A stretch of DNA of 36,838 bases. Origin: an uncultured Chromatiales bacterium. GTDB taxonomy: Bacteria; Pseudomonadota; Gammaproteobacteria; Steroidobacterales; BM003. Shown here one piece after another: positions 1 through 7,143 of the stretch. The stretch is from NCBI GenBank assembly GCA_937128475.1, contig CAKZML010000207.1, positions 1-36,838 of the forward strand, given 5' to 3'. The notes beneath the pieces were generated by a model that was given only the letters and a program-made list of their open reading frames with translations, did no database searches and was not told where the DNA came from. The position numbers were made by a program, and so were the translations under genes. Each line of letters opens with the position of its first letter. The stretch's first letter is position 1.

Positions 1-50
1 CGATAACTAGCACCTGAAGCTAGCGCGTCTACCAATTCCGCCACCTGGGC
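1..50 (-). tRNA. tRNA-Leu (anticodon CAG), 5' part only
   Basis: Read on the minus strand from position 50, the sequence starts with a leucine-tRNA acceptor/D-arm (GCCCAGGTGGCGGAATT, then GGTAGACGCGC). An anticodon arm follows with stem CTAGC / GCTAG and loop TTCAGGT, giving anticodon CAG. It closely resembles the E. coli tRNA-Leu(CAG) genes over this stretch. The variable arm, T arm and acceptor 3' strand lie before the window start, so the gene is cut by the window edge rather than broken. It is transcribed divergently from rnr. Confidence 0.93.
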
Positions 51-90
51 ATAGGCTGAATCCGGGAACCGGACCCTGACTGGAGGGCGA

Positions 91-119
91 ACTTTACGTA
101 GACGTTGTATCCTTGTCAA
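91..119 (-). promoter_or_regulatory. sigma-70 promoter for the tRNA-Leu gene
   Basis: On the minus strand a perfect -35 hexamer TTGACA (114-119) is followed by a 17-base spacer and a -10 hexamer TAAAGT (91-96). The next bases (TCGCCC) are GC-rich, as in the discriminators of stringently controlled stable-RNA promoters. Transcription should start near 84, about 34 bases before the mature tRNA 5' end at 50. Control by ppGpp is inferred from the discriminator only. Confidence 0.8.
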
Positions 120-147
120 CTATCTATCTGTCCTGAGGGCAAACTTT

Positions 148-2496
148 TTGAGCAACACAAACGATAAGACCAGGCGTCCGGGTTCAAGCCCGCGCAGCCA
201 GGCCGATTACGAATTCACGATACCGGGCCGGGACGAGGTCCTGGCCTTGCTGGAAGCCCAGGGAAAGCCCATGTCACCCCGGGAGGTTTTCTCTGCCCTG
301 AAGCTCAAGGGTGAGCCCGTGCGCCAGGCTATGCGCAAGCGCCTGGGGGCCATGGGCCGTGACGGGCAACTGATTATCAACCGCAAGGGCGAGTATTGCC
401 TGATCGCGCGCATTAACCTGGTGACCGGTATTGTCCAGGGTCACCGGGACGGGTTCGGATTCCTGATACCCGAGGATGGCTCCGACGACGTATTCCTGTC
501 TGCCCGCCAGATGCGGGAAGTCATGCATGGCGACCGGATTGCGGTGCGTATCAAGTCCTACGACCGCAAGGGCCGTCCCGAAGGGGCGGTGGCCGAGGTC
601 TTCGAGCGAGCCAACACCCAGGTGGTGGGCCGCTATGTTGCCCAGGGGGGTATAGGATTCGTGGTGCCGGATAATCCCCGGATCACTCACGAGATTCTGA
701 TTGGCCCGAAGCACCGTGGGGGCGCACAGCCCGGTCAGATTGTCATTGCCGAGATTACTGCACCACCGGATCAGAAGACTTATCCGGTAGGGCGAATCAG
801 CCGGGTACTGGGTGAGGAAAACGATCCCGGCATGGAAACCGAGATCGCGGTACACGCCCACAACCTGCCATACCTGTGGCCGGCCGAGGTGGAGCAGGAG
901 ATGGTCTCCTTTGGCGAGGAAGTGCCTGAGAGCGCCAAGCAGGGCCGCGAGGACCTGCGCAAACTGCCGTTGGTGACCATTGACGGCGCGGACGCCCGGG
1001 ACTTCGACGACGCGGTGTACTGCGAGCCTGATGGCACTGGCTGGAAATTGCTGGTGGCCATTGCGGACGTATCCCATTACGTGGTCCAGGGTACGGCGCT
1101 GGATGCCGAGGCCCGGAACCGGGGAACTTCCGTGTATTTCCCCAACCGGGTGATCCCCATGCTGCCCGAAGCGCTGTCCAACGGGCTGTGCTCGTTGAAA
1201 CCGGATGTGGACCGGCTGTGCCTGGTGTGCGAGATGCGCATCGACAATAAGGGTCAGGTGACCAAATCGCGGTTCTTCCGGGGTGTGATGCGTTCGGCTC
1301 AGCGTTTCACCTATGAGCAGGTGGCTGGAATTATCCAGCATGGCGACGAACGGCTGCGAGAACGCTTCCAGGCCCGGGTTGAGGGTCTGGAGACACTGTA
1401 TTCGCTGTACAAGGCGCTGTTGGGCGCCCGTAAGGAACGCGGCGCGATAGATTTTGAGATTCCCGAGAACACCCTGGAATTTGACGAACGGGGCAGGGTG
1501 GCTGCAATCCACGAGCGGGTGCGCAGCGATGCTCACAAGCTGATCGAGGAATGCATGATCGCCGCCAACGTGGAGGCCGCAAGGTTCCTGCGCAAGGCGC
1601 GCATTCCCTCCCTGTACCGAGTGCATGCCGGGCCCGACGAGGACCGCCTGGAAGAGCTGAAGCTGTTCCTGGCTGCGGTGGGTGTGCCCTTTAATCCCGG
1701 TTCCACGTTCAAGCCGGAAATGCTGAGCAAGGTCATTAAGCTGGTCCAGGATCGACCGGATGCGGCCTTGATCGAGACCGTGATGCTGCGCTCCCTGGCC
1801 CAGGCCGTATACAAGCCCGGCAGCGGTGGGCACTTTGGCCTGGCCCTGGGCGAGTACGCCCATTTCACCTCGCCAATCAGGCGTTACCCTGACTTGTTGG
1901 TGCACCGAGCCATCGGGCACTTGCTGGACGGTGGCAAGCCCGGCGCCTACAGCTATTCCCTGACCGAGATGGAAGGTCTTGGCGACCACTGCTCGCGCTG
2001 CGAGCGGCGCGCGGATGATGCCACCCGTGAGGCCATGGGCTGGCTGAAGACCGAATTCATGCAGGACAAGCTGGGCCAGGAGTTCGAGGGTACGATCAGT
2101 GGCGTGACCCAGTTCGGGGTGTTCGTACAGCTGGATACCTTACAGATTGATGGCCTGGTGCATGTGAGCGCCCTGGGCAGTGAATACTTTGACCTGGACA
2201 GGCCCCGCTATCGGCTCATAGGCAGCCAAAGCAAACGGATCTTCCAATTGGGAGACAGGCTGCAGGTCAGGGTGGCCCGTGCCAGTCTTGAGGACCGCAA
2301 GATCGACTTTGACCTGGTTAGTAAGGAAGGCGACGTTGGCCGTCACAAGGACGAGGGCGCTACGGAACGCCGCAAAAAAGGCGGCGGAACCCGGAAAAAG
2401 GGTGGAAATCCCAAGAAAAAGAAAGGAAATGCGGCTAAAAAGTCGGTATCTCCCGGGAAAAAGCGAAGAAGTGTAAAGAAAAAGGTTAAATCGTGA
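148..2496 (+). CDS. rnr: Ribonuclease R (RNase R)
   Basis: A processive 3'-to-5' exoribonuclease that degrades structured RNA and takes part in mRNA and rRNA quality control; cytosolic. The 782 residues are close to E. coli RNase R (813). Domains in order: winged helix (about 30-90), cold-shock/OB folds (about 90-250), RNB catalytic domain with DGADARDFDDAV at 279-290 (acidic metal ligands D279, D285, D287, D288), S1 domain (about 644-726), and a lysine-rich tail from about 735 typical of RNase R and absent from RNase II. The start is TTG at 148, preceded by GAGGG at 135-139; the first in-frame ATG lies inside the winged helix at residue 42. Its last four bases overlap rlmB, the same pairing as in E. 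coli. No promoter of its own was convincing in the short gap shared with the tRNA promoter. Confidence 0.97.
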   Translation: MSNTNDKTRRPGSSPRSQADYEFTIPGRDEVLALLEAQGKPMSPREVFSALKLKGEPVRQAMRKRLGAMGRDGQLIINRKGEYCLIARINLVTGIVQGHRDGFGFLIPEDGSDDVFLSARQMREVMHGDRIAVRIKSYDRKGRPEGAVAEVFERANTQVVGRYVAQGGIGFVVPDNPRITHEILIGPKHRGGAQPGQIVIAEITAPPDQKTYPVGRISRVLGEENDPGMETEIAVHAHNLPYLWPAEVEQEMVSFGEEVPESAKQGREDLRKLPLVTIDGADARDFDDAVYCEPDGTGWKLLVAIADVSHYVVQGTALDAEARNRGTSVYFPNRVIPMLPEALSNGLCSLKPDVDRLCLVCEMRIDNKGQVTKSRFFRGVMRSAQRFTYEQVAGIIQHGDERLRERFQARVEGLETLYSLYKALLGARKERGAIDFEIPENTLEFDERGRVAAIHERVRSDAHKLIEECMIAANVEAARFLRKARIPSLYRVHAGPDEDRLEELKLFLAAVGVPFNPGSTFKPEMLSKVIKLVQDRPDAALIETVMLRSLAQAVYKPGSGGHFGLALGEYAHFTSPIRRYPDLLVHRAIGHLLDGGKPGAYSYSLTEMEGLGDHCSRCERRADDATREAMGWLKTEFMQDKLGQEFEGTISGVTQFGVFVQLDTLQIDGLVHVSALGSEYFDLDRPRYRLIGSQSKRIFQLGDRLQVRVARASLEDRKIDFDLVSKEGDVGRHKDEGATERRKKGGGTRKKGGNPKKKKGNAAKKSVSPGKKRRSVKKKVKS

Positions 2497-3236
2497 GCGA
2501 AGGAAGTTTAATTTTCGGACACCATGCGGTGCGGGCCATGGTGGCGCGCTCGGCTTCCCGGGTGATCGAAGTGCTGCTGGTGGATGAACGCCAGGACAAG
2601 CGCATGAACGAAACCCGCAAGCTGGTGGAGCAGGCCGGCTTGCCGGTGAAGCGCCTGGGCCGCAAGGACCTTAACCACTTGCTGCCGGATACCTCCCACC
2701 AGGGTGTGGCGGCGCGGCTGCGTGTGCCTCGGCAGTGGAATGAGCCGGAATTACCTGACCTGGTGGCCGCCGCCGGCCCCAAGCCCCTGGTGTTGATACT
2801 GGATGGTGTGCAGGATCCCCATAACCTGGGGGCCTGTATGAGAACCGCCGATGCGGTGGGAGCTTGCGCGGTTGTTGTACCCAAGGACCGTGCGGCCAGC
2901 CTGACCCCGGCAGCCAGGAAGGTGGCCTCCGGGGCTGCCGAGACCGTGCCGTTGATCCGGGTGACTAATCTCAGCCGTACCATGCTGCTGCTCAAGGAAC
3001 TTGGCCTGACCCTGGTCGGAGCCGATGAGCGCGGCCCCGTCATGTACCACCAGGCGGACCTGAATGGCCCGCTGGGCCTGGTTATGGGCGCCGAGGGAAG
3101 GGGGTTGAGGCGACTGACATCAGAGCGTTGCGATGTCCTTGTGCAACTGCCCATGGAAGGCATTGTCGAGAGCTTGAACGTGTCGGTGGCCCTGGGGGTC
3201 ATGGCCTTTGAGGCCGTTCGCCAGCGCTCAGTCTAG
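2493..3236 (+). CDS. rlmB: 23S rRNA (guanosine-2251-2'-O)-methyltransferase
   Basis: A SpoU/TrmH-family (SPOUT) enzyme that methylates the 2'-OH of G2251 in the peptidyl-transferase P loop of 23S rRNA using S-adenosylmethionine. The 247 residues match RlmB in length. An N-terminal substrate-binding domain (about 1-75) precedes the knotted catalytic domain with motif 1 DPHNLGACMRTADA (108-121), motif 2 VMGAEGRGLR (197-206) and motif 3 LPMEGIVESLNVSVA (219-233). The start is GTG at 2493, overlapping the rnr stop as GTGA, so translation is probably coupled; AAAGG at 2481-2485 can serve as ribosome-binding site. The rnr-rlmB pair is conserved in gammaproteobacteria. Confidence 0.96.
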   Translation: MSEGSLIFGHHAVRAMVARSASRVIEVLLVDERQDKRMNETRKLVEQAGLPVKRLGRKDLNHLLPDTSHQGVAARLRVPRQWNEPELPDLVAAAGPKPLVLILDGVQDPHNLGACMRTADAVGACAVVVPKDRAASLTPAARKVASGAAETVPLIRVTNLSRTMLLLKELGLTLVGADERGPVMYHQADLNGPLGLVMGAEGRGLRRLTSERCDVLVQLPMEGIVESLNVSVALGVMAFEAVRQRSV

Positions 3237-3332
3237 GATTCCCCGGTTCCAGGCCACTTTGGGTCTTGCCCAAGTTATTGAATGAGCTTGAATTGGCTTG
3301 TTTTTAGCCGGGTCCTTAGTTACCATTGCCGG

Positions 3333-3360
3333 CCCTCGGACAGGTCTATGCCTGCCAGGG
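3333..3360 (+). promoter_or_regulatory. Stem-loop in the rpsF leader, candidate S6:S18 autoregulatory element
   Basis: In the 185-base gap before rpsF, an outer stem CCCT (3333-3336) / AGGG (3357-3360) encloses an asymmetric internal loop (CGGA on one side, CC on the other) and an inner stem CAGG (3341-3344) / CCTG (3351-3354) with a six-base loop. Many bacteria carry an S6:S18-binding hairpin with an asymmetric loop in this leader. The structure and position fit that idea, but I cannot place the conserved CCG of the published motif with certainty. No clear -35/-10 pair was found in the gap; TATATT at 3364-3369 lacks a matching -35. Confidence 0.35.
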
Positions 3361-3421
3361 GTTTATATTTTCTCTCTGCCTCACCATCGATTGGGAGGCC
3401 CAAAGCCCGAAGGGAACTACA

Positions 3422-3955
3422 ATGAGACATTATGAAGTGGTCTTTCTGGTCCACCCGGATCAGAGCGAGCAGGTTCCTGCCATGCTCGAACGTTACAAAA
3501 CCATGATCGAAACCGGCGGTGGAGCCATCCATCGTGAAGAAGATTGGGGTCGCCGCCAGTTGGCTTACCCGATCAACAAGATTCACAAGGCCCATTACCT
3601 GATGCTGAACGTTGAGTGCGGCCAGGAAAGCCTTGATGAACTGATGAGCCTGTTCAAGTTCAATGATGCAATCATTCGACACATGGTGCTTGGCCGCGAA
3701 GAAGCCGTCACCGAACCCTCTCACATGGCCAAGTCCGTGGAAGAGGAGCGTCGTCGTGATAGCGAACGCGCCGAGCGTGATGCTGCCCGTGCCCCTCGTC
3801 CCACCGAAGATAGTGAAGATGACGCACAGGCTGATGAAGAAAACGCGCCTGTTGAAGCCGAAGCTGAAGTTGAAGCTCCTGCTGAAGAAAAAGCGCCTGC
3901 TGCTGACGAAGCTCCTGCAGAAGAATCGAAAGACGATTCTTCTGAAGAGAAGTAA
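3422..3955 (+). CDS. rpsF: 30S ribosomal protein S6 with long acidic C-terminal tail
   Basis: S6 binds 16S rRNA as a heterodimer with S18 in the platform of the small subunit. The start is ATG at 3422 (protein begins [12 protein letters not shown], the family N-terminus) with GAAGGGAA at 3409-3416; the frame stays open back to 3326, but that region is leader, not S6. Residues 1 to about 96 form the ferredoxin-like S6 fold ([20 protein letters not shown]). The protein has 177 residues against about 131-135 in E. coli. The extra length is a low-complexity tail of Glu, Asp, Ala and Pro from about residue 107, ending DDSSEEK. E. coli S6 is modified by RimK with added glutamates, so a genetically encoded acidic tail is notable. 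It is followed by rpsR after 44 bases, with no priB between them. Confidence 0.97.
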   Translation: MRHYEVVFLVHPDQSEQVPAMLERYKTMIETGGGAIHREEDWGRRQLAYPINKIHKAHYLMLNVECGQESLDELMSLFKFNDAIIRHMVLGREEAVTEPSHMAKSVEEERRRDSERAERDAARAPRPTEDSEDDAQADEENAPVEAEAEVEAPAEEKAPAADEAPAEESKDDSSEEK

Positions 3956-3999
3956 GTCGACGTATCTTTGCTGAATTGAATTCGATAGAGGACTAAACC

Positions 4000-4224
4000 A
4001 TGTCACGTTATTTTCGTCGCCGCAGGTTCTGCCGCTTCACCGCTGATGGTGTGAAAGAGATTGATTACAAGGATCTCGTCACCCTGAAGAATTACATCAC
4101 CGAGACCGGGAAAATTGTTCCCAGTCGTATTACCGGTACCAAGGCAAATTATCAGCGTCAGCTGGCCACCGCTGTAAAGCGTGCCCGCTTCCTGGCTCTG
4201 CTGCCGTACACCGATAGCCACTAA
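4000..4224 (+). CDS. rpsR: 30S ribosomal protein S18
   Basis: Partner of S6 in the central domain of the 30S subunit. The 74 residues match the family (E. coli 75): a basic, arginine-rich N-terminus ([13 protein letters not shown]), the conserved [13 protein letters not shown] segment, and the C-terminal helix with the [16 protein letters not shown] signature. Start ATG 4000 follows GAGGAC at 3988-3993. It is co-directional with rpsF, the membrane-protein gene and rplI. Confidence 0.98.
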   Translation: MSRYFRRRRFCRFTADGVKEIDYKDLVTLKNYITETGKIVPSRITGTKANYQRQLATAVKRARFLALLPYTDSH

Positions 4225-4278
4225 GGCTATGTTCGCTGCTTCGCGCCGAGAGTGCGGGGCAGTGATTTTTGAATACTG

Positions 4279-5157
4279 ATGAACGGTATCCTGCGTTGGA
4301 TCATGCAGAGGCAGCACCGCCAGGTCACACTGGTTGCTGCGTTGTCCCTGCTTCCGTTCCTTGGAGTGCTTAGTAGCGGTTTGCTCGCCCTGGTTGCTCT
4401 GCAACGAGGTGTCAAACAGTCGCTGATGACCGCCGCGCTTGCCATGCTTTTGCTGGCTGGTGTGGCCCTGGCCTCGGGGAGTGACCCCGTGCCCATGCTG
4501 GAAGTGACCGGCGTGATGTGGGGCCCGGTACTACTGCTTGCTGGATTGCTGCAGGCGTACCGATCGTTGAACCTGGTTTTCCAGGTTGCCGCGATCCTCG
4601 GGGTGGTAGCTGTTTCTTTGTTGTTGGTCGTGTTGCCTGACCCGGTGAGTATGCTGGGCGACGTGATGGGACCGGTGAAGGAGCAGTTCAGTGTTGCTGG
4701 GCAGGAATTGTCCGAGGAAAGCTGGAACTCGATTTTTCGAGTAATGCCGGGAGTCATGACCGGGCTTATTACGCTGGTCTGCCTGACCGGCCTCTTTGTA
4801 GGTCGGGTGTGGCAGGATGGGTTGGAAGAGTTTGCGGGACGTTTTGGAGCTGAATTCCGGCAGTTGAAGTTGGGAACAGTTCTGACCGCAGTGTCCACCC
4901 TGACTATCGTGATTGCCATGTTGGTCGGCGGTCTCTGGATTGAGAACGTGATGTGGGTTTTCGTTGTCTTGCTGATGTTGCAGGGCCTGTCGTTAGCTCA
5001 CTTCCTGGTCTCCGAGGGCGGTTGGCCGATGGCACTGTTGATAGTGGTTTACGGATTGCTGGTCCTGCTTTTGCAGTTAGCGCTTCCACTGTTGGCAATG
5101 TTCGGATATTTGGATAACTGGTTCGGCTTGCGCCAAAAACTGGCGCGGCGTGGATAA
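4279..5157 (+). CDS. Polytopic inner-membrane protein between S18 and L9 (DUF2232-like)
   Basis: A 292-residue, strongly hydrophobic protein with roughly seven to eight predicted membrane segments (for example around residues 16-42, 47-65, 72-92, 98-118, 155-175, 198-222, 225-245 and 250-277). No catalytic motif is visible. Pseudomonas and relatives have an uncharacterised membrane-protein gene in exactly this slot between rpsR and rplI. I associate that group with DUF2232, from memory of position and topology rather than a search. The function is unknown. Lying inside a ribosomal-protein operon implies growth-linked expression. The start is uncertain: ATG 4279 lacks a good Shine-Dalgarno sequence and ATG 4303 is an alternative. 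A short basic N-terminus (MQRQHRQ) precedes the first helix. Confidence 0.8.
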   Translation: MNGILRWIMQRQHRQVTLVAALSLLPFLGVLSSGLLALVALQRGVKQSLMTAALAMLLLAGVALASGSDPVPMLEVTGVMWGPVLLLAGLLQAYRSLNLVFQVAAILGVVAVSLLLVVLPDPVSMLGDVMGPVKEQFSVAGQELSEESWNSIFRVMPGVMTGLITLVCLTGLFVGRVWQDGLEEFAGRFGAEFRQLKLGTVLTAVSTLTIVIAMLVGGLWIENVMWVFVVLLMLQGLSLAHFLVSEGGWPMALLIVVYGLLVLLLQLALPLLAMFGYLDNWFGLRQKLARRG

Positions 5158-5206
5158 ATTTTTAGGATAGATGGCCCACTGCGGGCTTGATAAAACGGGT
5201 GAGATG

Positions 5207-5656
5207 ATGGAAGTCATACTTCTGGAAAAAGTTGAAAACCTGGGTTCCATGGGCGACCGCGTAAAGGTCCGCTCAGGTTATGGTCGTAATTTCCTTCTGC
5301 CCCAGGGCAAGGCAACGCTGGCTACCGCTGTGAACATCGAAAAGTTCGAAGCGATCCGTGCGGAGCTTGAGGCAAAGTCTGCTGAATTGCTGACTCGCGC
5401 CCAGGGTCGTGCCAAGCTGCTGGAAGGCAAGTCTGTGAAACTGACTGCCAAGGCCGGTAACGAAGGCAAGCTGTTTGGTTCTATCGGTAACGCCGATATC
5501 GCTGCTGCTCTGACCGCACAGGGTGTGGAAATTGAGCGTCGCGAAGTTCAGATGGGCGAAGGTCCGATCCGCCAGCTTGGCGATCATACCGTCGAAATCG
5601 TCCTGCACAGCGAACTCAGCGTTACTGTGCCGGTCGAGGTTACTGGCGAAGAATAA
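5207..5656 (+). CDS. rplI: 50S ribosomal protein L9
   Basis: L9 binds domain V of 23S rRNA near the L1 stalk and helps maintain reading frame. With the start at ATG 5207 the product is 149 residues, identical in length to E. coli L9, and begins MEVILLEKVENLG, the family start. ATG 5204 is adjacent, and the frame is open back to 5171, but the extra residues are not L9-like. GGGTGAG at 5197-5203 is the likely ribosome-binding site, unusually close to the start. The N-terminal rRNA-binding domain (GYGRNFLLPQGKA) is joined by a long helix (about 41-75) to the C-terminal domain (GKLFGSIGNADIAAAL onward). Confidence 0.97.
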   Translation: MEVILLEKVENLGSMGDRVKVRSGYGRNFLLPQGKATLATAVNIEKFEAIRAELEAKSAELLTRAQGRAKLLEGKSVKLTAKAGNEGKLFGSIGNADIAAALTAQGVEIERREVQMGEGPIRQLGDHTVEIVLHSELSVTVPVEVTGEE

Positions 5657-5669
5657 GATCACCCCGCAT

Positions 5670-5688
5670 CCCGGGGTCCAACCCCGGG
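5670..5688 (+). terminator. Strong hairpin between rplI and dnaB, no T run
   Basis: CCCGGGGT (5670-5677) and ACCCCGGG (5681-5688) form a perfect eight-base-pair, GC-rich stem with a three-base loop, 14 bases after the rplI stop. No U-tract follows, so it is not a textbook intrinsic terminator. It may act as a partial terminator, a processing barrier or an mRNA 3'-end stabiliser separating ribosomal-protein from dnaB expression. Confidence 0.45.
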
Positions 5689-5739
5689 GCGCGGTGTGCT
5701 ATCTTGATCTGCCCTTGATTAACCTGGCGGTACTGGTCG

Positions 5740-7143
5740 ATGGCAACTCCAATGGGTGATGATCGGTTTGACCCGATGGGCGGCACGGAGAAGCTTCGTG
5801 TTCCGCCGCACTCTGTTGATGCCGAAAGGGCCGTTCTCGGCGGCCTGATGCTGGATAACAAGGCCTGGGACCGCATCGCCGATGTGGTAACCGCCGAGGA
5901 TTTCTATCGTCACGACCATCGCCTGATCTTCAATGCGATCGGCGAACTTGCCGAGCGGAATCAGCCGCTAGACGCAGTCACAGTCTCCGAATTCCTTGCC
6001 CGTAACGACCAGTTGGACGAAATGGGCGGCCTGGCCTTCCTGGGTCAATTGGCCAAAGACACTCCCAGTGCGGCAAATATCCAGGCCTATGGCCAAATCG
6101 TTCGTGAGCGCGCACTGCTGCGTAATCTGATCGACGTGGGTGTGGCTATCGCTGACAGCGCGTATACCTCTGACGGGCGGGATGCCTCTGAGTTGGTGGA
6201 TGACGCAGAACGTTCGGTATTCCAGATCGCCGAGCGAGGAAAGAGACGGGGTTCGGGTTTCCAGGCTCTGAAAAAGATTCTTCCCGGCACTATCGATAGA
6301 CTCGATTATCTCAGTCACACCGAAGGCGATGTGACCGGTCTGGCCACCGGGTTCGCTACCCTGGACGATATGACCGCTGGATTCCAGGGCGGAGACCTGG
6401 TGATTGTTGCGGGTCGACCTTCAATGGGTAAGACCACCCTGGCAATGAATATCGCCGAGAATGCGGCAATTGGTTCGGGCGTGGCCGTGGCCATTTTCAG
6501 TATGGAAATGTCCGCCGAACAGCTGAGCTTCCGAATGATCGGTTCCATCGGCCGTGTTGACCAGTCGAATTTGCGTCGCGGAAAGTTCAACGACGAGGAC
6601 TGGAATCGCATCAATTCCGCTGTGGCGATAATGTCCGAGGCAAGGATCTTCATTGACGATACGCCATCACTGAGCCCCACCGAGGTAAGAGCCCGTGCTC
6701 GTCGCCTGGCTCGTGAGAACGGCGGTCTTGGCCTGATCGTGCTTGATTACCTCCAGCTGATGCAGGTTAAGGGCAATACAGAAAACCGGGCCACGGAAAT
6801 TTCCGAGATCTCCCGGTCGCTAAAAGCCCTGGCCAAGGAACTGGATTGCCCGGTTATCGCATTGTCCCAGCTCAATCGAAGCGTGGAGTCCCGTACCGAC
6901 AAGCGGCCCGTGATGTCGGATCTGCGTGAGTCCGGTGCTATCGAGCAGGATGCCGATGTGATCTGCTTCATTTATCGTGATGAAGTTTACGATAAAGAAA
7001 CCACCCGCAAGGGCATCGCCGATATCATTATCGCCAAGCAGCGTAATGGTCCTACCGGTGAAGTGCACCTGACCTTCCTTGGTCAGTACACCAAGTTTGA
7101 AAACCTGATGGCCGAAAGCTACGTGGATGAGGCCTTTCAGTGA
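5740..7143 (+). CDS. dnaB: Replicative DNA helicase DnaB
   Basis: The hexameric 5'-to-3' helicase of the replication fork. The 467 residues compare with 471 in E. coli. The N-terminal helical domain (about 20-125; PHSVDAERAVLGGLM) binds primase and loader. The C-terminal RecA-like motor carries Walker A GRPSMGKTT (225-233), Walker B LIVLDYLQLM, and motif H4 through SQLNRSVESR and DLRESGAIEQDADV. No intein or insertion interrupts the motor domain. Start ATG 5740 is used here; ATG 5752 is also possible because neither has a strong ribosome-binding site. The stop overlaps the alr start by four bases. Confidence 0.98.
   Translation: MATPMGDDRFDPMGGTEKLRVPPHSVDAERAVLGGLMLDNKAWDRIADVVTAEDFYRHDHRLIFNAIGELAERNQPLDAVTVSEFLARNDQLDEMGGLAFLGQLAKDTPSAANIQAYGQIVRERALLRNLIDVGVAIADSAYTSDGRDASELVDDAERSVFQIAERGKRRGSGFQALKKILPGTIDRLDYLSHTEGDVTGLATGFATLDDMTAGFQGGDLVIVAGRPSMGKTTLAMNIAENAAIGSGVAVAIFSMEMSAEQLSFRMIGSIGRVDQSNLRRGKFNDEDWNRINSAVAIMSEARIFIDDTPSLSPTEVRARARRLARENGGLGLIVLDYLQLMQVKGNTENRATEISEISRSLKALAKELDCPVIALSQLNRSVESRTDKRPVMSDLRESGAIEQDADVICFIYRDEVYDKETTRKGIADIIIAKQRNGPTGEVHLTFLGQYTKFENLMAESYVDEAFQ

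Noticed and set aside
274-1989. 571-codon open frame antisense to rnr
   Set aside because: It lies wholly inside rnr, its translation has no recognisable domain, and it is explained by GC-rich codon use on the opposite strand.
3326-3421. N-terminal extension of S6
   Set aside because: S6 family proteins start MRHYE; the extra residues come from the leader, which is preceded by no ribosome-binding site, whereas ATG 3422 has one.
3663-3974. Lys/Leu-rich frame overlapping the end of rpsF
   Set aside because: It is the +1 frame reading of the GAA/GCT-rich acidic tail of S6; the low complexity is a direct consequence of the tail codons.
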